Source: Candidatus Stygibacter frigidus (GTDB lineage Bacteria; Cloacimonadota; Cloacimonadia; Cloacimonadales; TCS61). Taken from it: a stretch of DNA of 21,749 nt. The stretch lies in the NCBI GenBank assembly GCA_030765325.1, contig JAVCCT010000116.1:1-21749 (forward strand), written 5' to 3'. Below are positions 1 through 7,940 of this stretch, piece by piece. Position numbers and translations under genes: made by a program. The first letter of the stretch is position 1. Every line of letters begins with the position of its first letter. The notes beneath the pieces are model-generated. The model saw nothing but the letters and a program-made list of their open reading frames with translations. It was not told where the DNA came from and made no database searches.

Positions 1-1561
1 CGTTTTCCTCGATTATATTCTTCAAAACATAGGGCACCATCACTGTACTATTATCTGGAGTAATTTTGGTAAGCATCCTTTTGATACCATCAATTCCCAG
101 TTCTTCCTGTTCACCATTTTCACACTCAAACATACCATCAGTATAAAAAAGGTAACTTGTGTGATCATCAAGTTTCAAAACATCTTCTTCTTCTTTAGTA
201 TACTCAAAATCCGCTACCCAGCCAATAGGTATTGATCCAGAAGAATTAACAATTGACACGTCTCCATTAGATTTATTAAAACAGATTAAGGGCGGATGCC
301 CGGCATTGTAATAGATAAATTCCTTTTTATCAGGATCCACCACTCCCAGAAGCAGAGTCAAATAATTGCTTTGGAATACGTCTTTGGACAATAACTGGTT
401 TAGCTGATTGACGATATCACTTGGATGCAGATATGTCATTACGTTGTCCACCAGCATTTTTATTGTAGCCTTCACTGCCGTCATCATCAGAGCGCTCTGT
501 ACACCATGACCAGAAATATCTCCAATATAGATCACATATCTGCCATCTTTAAGAGGAATAAGATCAAATAGATCCCCACCTACATTGGTTGATGGAGTGT
601 AATTATTGGAAAATAACAGTTTTTCTTCTACGCACAGCCAATCAGGTAAAAAATAGGTCTGAACTGATGCCGCTGTCTCCAGTTCGCTTATCAGAGAATT
701 ATAAAGCTGGTCACGCTCTCGTTGTGATTCCACTCTGTCATTAATATTGTTTATCACAACTATAAATTTGGATACCTGTTTCTCTGAAGAAAGGATCATG
801 GATACTGATATTTCAGCCCAGAATTTCTTCCCTTCTGGATGAAATATTTCTTCTTCAAATCTGAAACTTAATTCTGATCCATCGTGAAATGTCTCTGTAG
901 ATACCTTAAGATGCTTGATCATAAAACTGTCTTCAGCAAAGTATTCATTAAAATAATGGGATAAAACATCAAATTCACCTTCATCAAACATGGATGCAAG
1001 TGCCTGATTGGAAAATATTATCCGCAGATCAGTATCTATAATACCCATGCCCACAACCACATTCTCAAATAATGCCTGCAATTGCACCTGACTTTCTCGC
1101 AGATTACGTTCTGCCACCTGACGGCGTGCTGCTTCCTCGATGGCTACCTGCTGCAAATTCATTTGATCATAAAACTTACTCACGATAGCAAATAAATCCC
1201 GATTATCTACTGGCTTTAATACAAATTTATCTACGCCAATATCAATTGCTTTTAAAAAATATTCTGATTCACTGTGGGCTGAAGTAATAATAATCTGAAC
1301 ATCTGAATTCAACTTTTTGATATTGGAGATCATTTCCAGACCATCCATGTGAGGCATTCTAATATCTGAAATCACTAATTCTGGATTATGCTCACGAAAC
1401 ATCTGCAAGCCTTCCCTGCCGTCTGATGCCACATAAACCTCTGTAATCCGTCGTCTTAGCATCTCGTAGATAGTGTTGCGCACAACGTCTTCATCTTCAA
1501 CGTAAAGTACACACAATTTCAACTTTTCAAATTTAGCCTTCAAAATTACTTCGCCCCTCAT
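1..1561 (-). CDS. Response regulator with PAS and PP2C/SpoIIE phosphatase output (partial, 3' end outside window)
   Basis: About 520 codons are open to the window edge, so the C-terminus is missing, probably only by a short stretch. Translation of the minus strand shows a REC receiver at about residues 15-132 (acidic pair E22/D23, phospho-acceptor D66 in SDIRMPHMDG, switch S94, K116 in LKPV). An Ala/Glu/Arg/Gln-rich coiled-coil linker (133-162) follows, then a PAS domain (about 160-275) and a PP2C/SpoIIE phosphatase (about 300-510) with metal-binding motifs VGGDLFDL (327-334), GDISGHG (347-353), AGHPP and YTDG (473-476). In this family phosphorylation of REC controls Ser/Thr phosphatase output, often on an anti-sigma-factor antagonist; the partner is not visible here. 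The ATG at 1561 has no good ribosome site. A TTG at 1543 is preceded by AGGGG (1558-1554) and could be the true start. No histidine kinase is in the window. Confidence 0.9.
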   Translation of the reverse strand, partial: MRGEVILKAKFEKLKLCVLYVEDEDVVRNTIYEMLRRRITEVYVASDGREGLQMFREHNPELVISDIRMPHMDGLEMISNIKKLNSDVQIIITSAHSESEYFLKAIDIGVDKFVLKPVDNRDLFAIVSKFYDQMNLQQVAIEEAARRQVAERNLRESQVQLQALFENVVVGMGIIDTDLRIIFSNQALASMFDEGEFDVLSHYFNEYFAEDSFMIKHLKVSTETFHDGSELSFRFEEEIFHPEGKKFWAEISVSMILSSEKQVSKFIVVINNINDRVESQRERDQLYNSLISELETAASVQTYFLPDWLCVEEKLLFSNNYTPSTNVGGDLFDLIPLKDGRYVIYIGDISGHGVQSALMMTAVKATIKMLVDNVMTYLHPSDIVNQLNQLLSKDVFQSNYLTLLLGVVDPDKKEFIYYNAGHPPLICFNKSNGDVSIVNSSGSIPIGWVADFEYTKEEEDVLKLDDHTSYLFYTDGMFECENGEQEELGIDGIKRMLTKITPDNSTVMVPYVLKNIIEEN

Positions 1562-1731
1562 CGATTTTGGTAATTAACCCACCGCTATTTTTAAAGTCAA
1601 TTACTTTTTTATTTAATGCCTTGAATCTGTTGCTTTTTGATGTCCTGTTTTCATCAATAATATTATTTACTTGACCGACATTTACCTTCTTTTAGTTTAT
1701 GAATTTAAGAATATCTTAATCGGTGGTGATC
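1562..1731. promoter_or_regulatory. Divergent intergenic region with a weak candidate promoter for the Pal-like gene
   Basis: This spacer separates the divergently transcribed phosphatase and PEGA-OmpA genes. On the plus strand a TTGACC (1671-1676) is followed 16 bp later by TAGTTT (1693-1698), a weak -35/-10 pair. The stretch cGGTGGTGATC (1721-1731), immediately before the ATG at 1732, matches the extended anti-Shine-Dalgarno complement GGAGGTGATC with one mismatch, and it fixes the start of the downstream gene. No hairpin or repeat is evident. Confidence 0.35.
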
Positions 1732-2553
1732 ATGTTTTCTTTAAGAATCAGGTTTTTTGTTTTTATCAGTGTGGCAGCATTATGTCTTATCTCTGCTTGC
1801 ACTCCCTATAAGCTCATTGAGCAGATCCCGGCAGGCACTCACAGAAAAAGGATCGTGTTCCGTTCTGAACCAACCCCTGCGGATATTTTCATCAATGAAA
1901 ATTATCTCGGGAGAACTCCCTTAAAAACCGATATCTGGTATATTGGAGAAAGATTTATCAATGTGAAAGCACAGCCCCTGTATCCTTCTCAATACCCCCA
2001 GAATATCGTGCTCAAGGTCCCGCGTGTTCCCAATAAAATGACCATATTTATGGATTATAACCCCACGAAAGATTTTGAGATGAAACAAAAGGGAGGGGGT
2101 ATTGCCGGAGTTGATGCTGGGGAAGACCCCTATGCTGTGACAGAATTTTCTGCTGCAAGTCTTAAAGATACTATTATCATCAAAGAACCAATTCCTCTGC
2201 CTGTTATTTATTTCGATTTTGATAAGCACTATATTCCAGAAAAAGAAAAGGATAAATTATATCCCATTGTTGAATTGCTGATCAAAAATCCTGATCTTAA
2301 GATTTCCATTCATGGACATGCTGATGAACGTGGTACTGTGGTGTATAATAAAGTGCTGTCCACCAATAGAGCTTTATCTGTTTATGAATTTCTGCAGGAT
2401 TCCGATATTGATCCTGACCGCATGAGGATATATGGACATGGCGAACTCACCATTGTTGAAAGGAACGGTTACAGACTGGAATATCAGAATGACCGTGTGG
2501 TCACATTCCGACTGCATTATAAGACATTTGAAGAACCCAGCAATGATGATTAA
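1732..2553 (+). CDS. Pal-like peptidoglycan-associated lipoprotein with PEGA and OmpA domains
   Basis: Predicted 273-aa outer-membrane lipoprotein that would tether the outer membrane to peptidoglycan. A signal peptide ends in lipobox ISAC with C23 as the lipidated residue. A PEGA domain (about 40-105; FRSEPTPADIFINENYLG) is followed by a charged Gly-rich linker and an OmpA-type C-terminal domain (about 157-265). The OmpA domain has YFDFD, the Pal-typical GHADERGT (195-202) and the NRA (212-214) peptidoglycan-binding region. An in-frame GTG at 1723 would add three residues, but the extended SD (GGTGGTGATC, 1722-1731) ends right at the ATG at 1732, so that ATG is chosen. Pal normally sits in a tol-pal cluster; no tol genes are visible, and the PEGA fusion makes a specialised paralogue possible. 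It converges on the TraB-family gene with only 6 bp between the stop codons. Confidence 0.85.
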   Translation: MFSLRIRFFVFISVAALCLISACTPYKLIEQIPAGTHRKRIVFRSEPTPADIFINENYLGRTPLKTDIWYIGERFINVKAQPLYPSQYPQNIVLKVPRVPNKMTIFMDYNPTKDFEMKQKGGGIAGVDAGEDPYAVTEFSAASLKDTIIIKEPIPLPVIYFDFDKHYIPEKEKDKLYPIVELLIKNPDLKISIHGHADERGTVVYNKVLSTNRALSVYEFLQDSDIDPDRMRIYGHGELTIVERNGYRLEYQNDRVVTFRLHYKTFEEPSNDD

Positions 2554-2559
2554 AGCCGG

Positions 2560-3444
2560 TTATTTGCGTACTACGCTATAGCCGCGCTCCTGCAGCAGGT
2601 TCACAATCCCATCATCACCCAGATAATGACCTGAGCCCACTACTACAAAGTATTCTTTAGCTGTATCTCCAGTTAAATACTGCTCTATTTTATCGGTCAT
2701 CTTCAGATTACGCTCAGTGAATAGCTTATTATAATATCCTGTTAAATCAGGATTCTCTTTTATCTCCTCATTCATCAGACGATACATGGTGCTGTCGTCT
2801 CCAACTATCCAGCTTTGCATAAGCTCTTCCACTTCCTGGTTAAATTCTTCCCGCTTATCAATTATATCTTTCAAATATTCTATCTGGATTTTCTCATTTA
2901 GACCGCTTAACAATTCAAATTGTGATTCAGGGGTTTCCAATTGCTGAATTTCCTTATGCCCCTTTGCCTTCTGAGCAAAATAAAGGTCTGTTCCGCCTTC
3001 GGCAGTATAACCCAATTCACTCACCCTCACACTGGAAAGCGTCATAGTCATATACCAGGGCTTCTGGTTCTTCACAGATTCCACGGTGCATTTATATTCA
3101 GCTAACTCAGAACCTAATTTCCCGTAATATTCTTCACCTAAATCCGTCTCCAGACTCTCTCCTTCTGGATATAAACCCTTGGTATTGATAAGTTCCTGAA
3201 TTTTGTTCATATCTATTTTATTAATATCAAATTCCAGTACTAATACATCAGATTCTTCAAATGCCTGCTCGATCTCATCCCGCAAAGGATAATAATCCGG
3301 TTTCATCAAATGCACCGAACCACATAAATTAACGGTCACATCCCCCTTTTCCACTTGCCAGAAAAAATTGCTGAATTCCCCTGCAAAAGCCAGTCCAGAT
3401 ATCATTAATATAATAATTATGAATATAAACCCTGATCTTCTCAT
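2560..3444 (-). CDS. TraB/GumN family protein, exported
   Basis: A 294-aa protein with an N-terminal signal peptide (cleavage likely after AFA, residue 21) and the two signatures of the TraB/GumN family: an N-terminal CGSVHL (41-46) preceding an acidic VLEFD segment (69-73), and a C-terminal GSGHYLG (270-276) within a VVVGSGHYLGDDG strand-loop. Members are related to Tiki/PrgY-type putative metalloproteases; the His and Glu residues at these motifs are the proposed metal ligands. The bacterial role is mostly unknown, and no substrate can be inferred from these neighbours. The start is well supported by AGGAGGT six bases upstream of the ATG. A good promoter lies just upstream (3464-3493). It appears to be a monocistronic gene convergent with the Pal-like gene and unrelated to the glucan locus. 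Confidence 0.85.
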   Translation of the reverse strand: MRRSGFIFIIIILMISGLAFAGEFSNFFWQVEKGDVTVNLCGSVHLMKPDYYPLRDEIEQAFEESDVLVLEFDINKIDMNKIQELINTKGLYPEGESLETDLGEEYYGKLGSELAEYKCTVESVKNQKPWYMTMTLSSVRVSELGYTAEGGTDLYFAQKAKGHKEIQQLETPESQFELLSGLNEKIQIEYLKDIIDKREEFNQEVEELMQSWIVGDDSTMYRLMNEEIKENPDLTGYYNKLFTERNLKMTDKIEQYLTGDTAKEYFVVVGSGHYLGDDGIVNLLQERGYSVVRK

Positions 3445-3463
3445 TTTTACCTCCTGATTTCTT

Positions 3464-3493
3464 CCTATATTCTATAACCACCCCAAATGTCAA
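3464..3493 (-). promoter_or_regulatory. Sigma70-like promoter of the TraB/GumN gene
   Basis: On the minus strand TTGACA (3493-3488), an 18-bp spacer and TATAGG (3469-3464) form a good -35/-10 pair about 20 bp before the start codon and just upstream of the AGGAGGT ribosome site. Read from sequence only. Confidence 0.5.
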
Positions 3494-3687
3494 TCTTTTC
3501 AAAAAAAGACCCACCCCACTAAGTCAGATGTGCACCGCCAGGTTTTCCAGGTACATCCTGCCAATTATCTGATAAAGATACACTGAAATTGAACAATATG
3601 CCCGAAACCCACTGATTCAATTACCGTCTTACTTCAATAATACCTAAAGCATAATCAGGAAAAAGTTTATCACGAGTATTTAAGTCT

Positions 3688-3714
3688 TATATGACCTATA
3701 GGGTATATATTTGA
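3688..3714. repeat. TATA-phased 9-bp repeat cluster A
   Basis: Three consecutive 9-bp units each begin with TATA: TATATGACC, TATAGGGTA, TATATTTGA. The core CCTATAGG (3695-3702) is a perfect palindrome, with further matching TATAT/ATATA arms at 3688-3692 and 3705-3709. The same unit is found at 5448-5483 and 11183-11222. The cluster lies 43 bp past the operon terminator and about 195 bp upstream of the TraB promoter, so which gene it serves, if any, is unclear. Confidence 0.5.
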
Positions 3715-3756
3715 AATAAGTAGATTGCTTATATTTCTATGGCATCGGAATTTAAT

Positions 3757-3789
3757 AAAAAAAGGATCAGGCATAATTACCTGATCCTT
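3757..3789 (-). terminator. Rho-independent terminator of the leftward glucan operon
   Basis: AAGGATCAGG (3762-3771) and CCTGATCCTT (3780-3789) form a perfect 10-bp stem with an 8-nt loop. Read on the minus strand the stem is followed by a run of T (complement of 3757-3763). It lies 21 bp beyond the stop codon of the last GH16 gene, in the right orientation to end the leftward transcript. Confidence 0.9.
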
Positions 3790-3810
3790 GTCATTTATGA
3801 TCTTATTAGA

Positions 3811-5421
3811 TTATTTAAGCAAAAGCATCCGCCTGGTATCACAGATATCTCCCTTAGACTTTAGCTGATAGAAATAAACTCCCGAGGCTACTGGACTGCC
3901 ATTAGCCGAGATACCCTTCCACGTGATCTGATTCTCTCCAGCAGGATAGCTGCTCAAATCCTTAGAATAAACCCTTTGCCCCTTCAGGTTATAAATAGAG
4001 AGCTCATTACTGTCACTTTGGCTCGCTAGATTGAACCTGATAGTAGTTTCAGGATTAAAGGGGTTGGGATAATTATTGAACAGGAAAATTTGCTTCGCCA
4101 CATCTTCAATATTTAGCTCATCCGGTTCAAGAGCGGTATTGGACGAGACAAAGGAGAATTCATCAATAATAACCTCCTGATCGACTGCTGGTGAACCTGC
4201 AAACTGCCAGAGGTTAATATGCACGCGTGGTTGTTCCGGGCGGGGAATATGTGGTCCCGTATAAGTCCACTGGAAGATCATGTTTTCCGGTGATTCATCT
4301 TCAGGTCCTCCGCGCCAGGAGCGGAATTCCACTACACCCGGCTGCCAGTTAAAGGCATGAGAAGTTAGTTCACCTTCTTCAAACTCAGCGGGAAAGCGGA
4401 TCAGATTGCATTGCCAGTCCCAGGGCTGGGCTACAAATTGCCCTACTTCATTGCCGGGGGTTGCCCAGCGGCTGATCTCAACATCAATTTCATTATAGGG
4501 ATTCCACCAGATATTTTCATTGCCATAGTAGGTGGAATACTGCCAGATAAATAGTCCCAGCACTGTATGAATATCAAGCTGATCAAGGTCTCCAAGCGTA
4601 GTGAAAATATAATCTCCATAGCCCAGCACTTCTTCCAATACTACTTCTGTGCTGTACCAGGTATTATTGATATTTTTTATGGTAACATGCAATCTATCAG
4701 AATCATCTTTCCAGACACATTCCGGTGTATGGCTGAAATTATTAGGACCGGGTCCATACCAGCCGGTACCTTTTACCCACCAGATACGGTCAGCAAATTC
4801 CAAAGTGCGTCCATCAGGAAAATCTACCCATTGAACATCGTCAATAGTAGGTGGAGTGGTGCTGTAAAAAGTTATCTGGTCATAATAAACCTGGGCAAGC
4901 GGATCATCAGGGCTTTGCAGAATTCCGGTAAGAAGGCGAGTTGAAACTGTTCCTTCCGGTGCTGGAAAACTAAGCAGATCAAAGCTGAGATATTCATCAA
5001 GGGGTGAAGATGCATCTGCTACCGGGAAAGTATCATAGTCTATTAATTCTCCATTGATATCACGCCACTCAACATTGACTATTGCTGCACATTCACTTGT
5101 TAGCGGAGAATTGCTGGAATTCATTACCACTCCGCTGATTCCCCATTGTTCGTCAGGTTCGCAATCAAGCTGCTGCCAAAATGCTGACACGTTCCATTCT
5201 CCGTTATTTATGCCGCTTGTACTTGCTGCCAGATTGCCATGACAGGCATTTTCAGTGGAACCCACTTCACCCATCTGATCCCAGCCGGAGAAAGAATTTG
5301 TCCCCAGATCTAATATCTCAAAGCTGGGATTAGCCAGCATTTCCTGTCCATCTAATTGAATAGCAAAACCAAAGACAGTTAATAAGCAGAGAAATATATA
5401 AATTGTATTATGTTTAGCCAT
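3811..5421 (-). CDS. Secreted GH16 glucanase with N-terminal binding module and C-terminal sorting domain
   Basis: 536 aa from the chosen ATG at 5421. An upstream in-frame ATG at 5442 would add seven residues, but AGGGG sits nine bases before the 5421 ATG, which begins a normal signal peptide (MAKHNTIYIFLCLL). Numbered from the longer form: a CBM4/9-like beta-sandwich opens with NPSFE (about 36-195); a divergent GH16 fold follows (about 205-433) with the catalytic signature NEIDVE (317-322), E318 nucleophile and E322 acid/base; a type-A C-terminal sorting domain ends it (about 453-543; NNYPNPFNPETTIRFNL to RRMLLLK). The ExDxE form without the inserted Met differs from the laminarinase-type ExDxxE of the other two GH16 proteins here, suggesting a different beta-glucan or galactan specificity. 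It is the last gene of the leftward operon, but the 71-bp gap upstream holds a possible internal promoter. Confidence 0.85.
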   Translation of the reverse strand: MAKHNTIYIFLCLLTVFGFAIQLDGQEMLANPSFEILDLGTNSFSGWDQMGEVGSTENACHGNLAASTSGINNGEWNVSAFWQQLDCEPDEQWGISGVVMNSSNSPLTSECAAIVNVEWRDINGELIDYDTFPVADASSPLDEYLSFDLLSFPAPEGTVSTRLLTGILQSPDDPLAQVYYDQITFYSTTPPTIDDVQWVDFPDGRTLEFADRIWWVKGTGWYGPGPNNFSHTPECVWKDDSDRLHVTIKNINNTWYSTEVVLEEVLGYGDYIFTTLGDLDQLDIHTVLGLFIWQYSTYYGNENIWWNPYNEIDVEISRWATPGNEVGQFVAQPWDWQCNLIRFPAEFEEGELTSHAFNWQPGVVEFRSWRGGPEDESPENMIFQWTYTGPHIPRPEQPRVHINLWQFAGSPAVDQEVIIDEFSFVSSNTALEPDELNIEDVAKQIFLFNNYPNPFNPETTIRFNLASQSDSNELSIYNLKGQRVYSKDLSSYPAGENQITWKGISANGSPVASGVYFYQLKSKGDICDTRRMLLLK

Positions 5422-5445
5422 GATAATCATCCCCTGTGGCATTTT

Positions 5446-5483
5446 ATTATAGGTACTATACGTCCTATAGAACCTATATATTT
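5446..5483 (-). promoter_or_regulatory. TATA-phased 9-bp repeat cluster B overlapping a possible internal promoter
   Basis: Four consecutive 9-bp units start with TATA: TATAGGTAC, TATACGTCC, TATAGAACC, TATATATTT (5448-5483). They include the inverted pair TATAGG (5448-5453) / CCTATA (5464-5469). On the minus strand a perfect TATAAT (5451-5446) sits 24 bp before the chosen start at 5421. The repeats occupy the place of a -35 box, where no TTGACA-like sequence is seen. This suggests a factor-dependent internal promoter for the last GH16 gene; the role is inferred. Confidence 0.45.
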
Positions 5484-5492
5484 TCTATAAAA

Positions 5493-7286
5493 TTATTTCA
5501 GCAGGAGCATCCGTTTTGTGTCATAGATTGCTCCATTAGACCTTAACTGATAAAAATATATTCCTGAGGCAAGTTTTTCGGCATTCCATTTGTAAGAAGT
5601 CTGGTTTTTATCCAGAGCCACTGATTGTATTTTTTGCCCTTTAACATTGAAAATCAACAATTCGGGATCAATACATTCTTGATCCAGAGTGAATCTGATA
5701 GTAGTTTCTGGATTAAAGGGATTAGGATAATTCTGCATCAAAGCTGATGGTGCAGTGGTGATTACCTCTTCAGTGATATCGTTGAGCCCACCATCATAAT
5801 AAATATCATCCAGTCCAAATTCACACTGAGCCCCATTAACTTCCAGAATAACGAACTCATAGGATAACATGCGCAAATCTATGAATTCTCCCCGCAGATC
5901 ATCGACTGGGATACTTGCCTGCGTCCATTCTCCATTTCGAACAAGTCCGTAAGTGGTTTGATAAGCCGGAAATTCCACATAAGACTGATTTCCCCAGGCA
6001 TCAATGATGCCGATTTGAAAGGCAATATTGGCAGGTATCTTGATCATGAATTTCAAGCTGCCCTCGCCGAAATTAAAGAGATTCACGGGTTGGATAGACA
6101 TAATTCCTGCCCCAAACCAGCCTAATCCAGTAGATACCCAGGAAATGCCATTTTCACCTTCATAGGGTGGGATAGTGCCATCTGATAATGTGCCTTCCCA
6201 CACATATATCTCAGCATTATCTCCAGCAGTTAAACCATTATCCACGGGAGTTTCATCTGTAAAAATGCCATAAGTGCCACCCTCAAAACCAGGTGGTCCC
6301 AGATGTACTTCACCCATCTCATTCCACTGGTAAACCTTGATATAATCAAGATACATATCAGCCGGGAATGGCATGGAAACAGGTAATCCGCTGCCAGGAT
6401 CACCTAGATTATAAGCATCCGTGAGTGCTCCGCCAACTGCAAGATTAGCCATCAGATAGAAGGGTTGTTGGAATTCAGCAGAAACGCTGTCTATGGCAAA
6501 GGGTTCAGTATATAGGTCATATTCTATATCATCATCAATTACGGTAAATCTAAGGCTGTCCGCATCCCAGTAGGTACGGTAGGTCAGAAATCTGTTAGTA
6601 AGTGAGGGATCATAGTTATAATAGGGACGGCAGAATTCATCTTCAGGATCCCATGAGAGGCTGGCGGCACCGGATGGATTTTCCGGAGTAACCGCATCAT
6701 CAGAATAATAAAGGGCATTTGCTGTTACCATTTGATTTACGGTAGAATTATCTGCACCATTCCCACCATTATGTTCATCATGCAGATCTCTGAATTCGTG
6801 ATGATGTCCCATTTCCATCAGGTCAATCTCACCATTACGGGGCCAGGCGTAATTAGCTGTTCCCAGCATCCAGATAGCCGGCCAGCCACCCAGATCAAGA
6901 TCGGGGACGCTTACTCTGGTTTCGATCATCCCGTATTTAAGTGATAAAAAGGACTTGGAACTTATTTTACCTGAGGTATAATTAAGGGGATTGCCCCATT
7001 GATCCACAATCCCGGGACCTGATTCCTGACGGGCTGTGATATGCAGAGCATTATTTCCTGGATCACCAGGTATTTCAGCTATCTCCACATTATCTTCATG
7101 GTAATATTCCAGTTCGCCATTACCCCAGCCCCATGATCCGTTTCCCGTCTCAATCAGCCAGTTATCAAGATTATCAAAATTATCTTCCCAGATAATATCT
7201 CCGATTTCTGCCGTTAACAAATTTACTGATACCATGATGATCAGCAGAAATATTAGCTGAACTGCCCTTTTTCTCCCTAAATTCAT
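5493..7286 (-). CDS. Secreted GH16 laminarinase-type beta-glucanase with binding module and sorting domain
   Basis: 597 aa. A signal peptide (about 1-26) is followed by a GH16 catalytic domain (about 30-322) with GEIDLMEMG (152-160): E153, D155 and E158 form the ExDxxE signature typical of bacterial beta-1,3-glucanases. An accessory beta-sandwich (about 337-500; starts YGIFTDETPVD, contains EIYVWE and IPPYEG, ends LDDIYYDGG) is clearly homologous to both repeats of the GH16 lipoprotein at 12750 and is probably carbohydrate-binding. A type-A sorting domain (about 518-597; NYPNPFNPETTIRF to KRMLLLK) indicates export by type IX secretion. It probably makes endo-cuts in laminarin-like glucan outside the cell. 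It lies 23 bp after the lipoprotein gene, so co-transcription is likely; a modest AGGG precedes the ATG. Confidence 0.9.
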   Translation of the reverse strand: MNLGRKRAVQLIFLLIIMVSVNLLTAEIGDIIWEDNFDNLDNWLIETGNGSWGWGNGELEYYHEDNVEIAEIPGDPGNNALHITARQESGPGIVDQWGNPLNYTSGKISSKSFLSLKYGMIETRVSVPDLDLGGWPAIWMLGTANYAWPRNGEIDLMEMGHHHEFRDLHDEHNGGNGADNSTVNQMVTANALYYSDDAVTPENPSGAASLSWDPEDEFCRPYYNYDPSLTNRFLTYRTYWDADSLRFTVIDDDIEYDLYTEPFAIDSVSAEFQQPFYLMANLAVGGALTDAYNLGDPGSGLPVSMPFPADMYLDYIKVYQWNEMGEVHLGPPGFEGGTYGIFTDETPVDNGLTAGDNAEIYVWEGTLSDGTIPPYEGENGISWVSTGLGWFGAGIMSIQPVNLFNFGEGSLKFMIKIPANIAFQIGIIDAWGNQSYVEFPAYQTTYGLVRNGEWTQASIPVDDLRGEFIDLRMLSYEFVILEVNGAQCEFGLDDIYYDGGLNDITEEVITTAPSALMQNYPNPFNPETTIRFTLDQECIDPELLIFNVKGQKIQSVALDKNQTSYKWNAEKLASGIYFYQLRSNGAIYDTKRMLLLK

Positions 7287-7309
7287 TTTTATATTCCCTG
7301 TGTAATTGA

Positions 7310-7930
7310 TTAATCTCTTCTTGATACAGCACCCGTTTCTATATCATAAATATATCCCCATTCACTCATATCGGCAAGTGCCATAGCAGGATCGTTATAC
7401 AAAGGCAGCAGATTCTCATCTGATGGATCATACAGGTAATGACCTGTCAGCTCTCTGATCAGCACGGCATAATATGTTTCGTCATTTAGCCATTCCGCCT
7501 GCCACCACGTGGCTGAATCAAAAAAATGATCGAGTGCTGCATGATAAGCTTTTTTTGCCTGCTCTTTAGCATTCTCGCTGCCGCCAACTGTGTAAAGCTG
7601 ATGCAGCGCCTGAGCTGTCATGTATTGATGTTCTCCATAAGGGATTTTTGCCAGCATGGTAGCCCATAGATAAAATTTATCTTTGGGTGATACGCATTGA
7701 TCATTAAAATCCCAGACATTATCCATATTTATTCCAACATCTGCATAAGGATTTTCAGGGTCATTCAAGACATTGGTGTCAGGATAAATACCCTCATTTT
7801 CACCGTATAAATTTAATACATTATCTGTTGGAAGCTGTTCATATTCTAAGATTGTGCCGTTTTTAACATCACAGCCCATTAAAAATACAGTTACTAGACC
7901 AAGAAGGACAAATAATTTTATAATTTTCAT
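7310..7930 (-). CDS. Lipoprotein of unknown function in the glucan operon
   Basis: 206 aa. The signal peptide ends in lipobox FLMGC with C20 as the lipidated Cys, followed by Asp at +2. The mature part is acidic and rich in Tyr, Trp and Asn, with a helical-looking centre (about 85-160; contains YMTAQALHQLY, AKEQAKKAYHAAL and FFDSATWWQAEW) and a C-terminal part with several aromatic residues. I recognise no family. It could be a small surface or periplasmic glucan-binding lipoprotein, or a partner of the GH-barrel protein. Its ATG is preceded by AAGGAG that overlaps the stop codon of the upstream gene (10-bp gap), so the two are translationally adjacent and probably work together. Confidence 0.75.
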   Translation of the reverse strand: MKIIKLFVLLGLVTVFLMGCDVKNGTILEYEQLPTDNVLNLYGENEGIYPDTNVLNDPENPYADVGINMDNVWDFNDQCVSPKDKFYLWATMLAKIPYGEHQYMTAQALHQLYTVGGSENAKEQAKKAYHAALDHFFDSATWWQAEWLNDETYYAVLIRELTGHYLYDPSDENLLPLYNDPAMALADMSEWGYIYDIETGAVSRRD

Positions 7931-7940
7931 AATTTACTCC

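Larger units (their letters stand above)
3494..3810. other. Intergenic region between the TraB/GumN gene and the glucan operon
   Basis: About 310 bp without a convincing gene. It holds a TATA-phased 9-bp repeat cluster (3688-3714) and the terminator of the leftward glucan operon (3757-3789), listed separately. The remainder (3494-3680) has short unrelated open frames in all directions, no ribosome sites and no clear hairpin. Confidence 0.6.

Noticed and set aside
2541..2600. Terminator between the convergent Pal-like and TraB/GumN genes
   Set aside because: There are only 6 bp between stops, and no hairpin with a T-run on either strand was found.
4567..4944. 125-aa plus-strand open frame opposite the GH16 gene at 3811-5421
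   Set aside because: It is antisense to a gene with clear catalytic and sorting motifs; a shadow frame.
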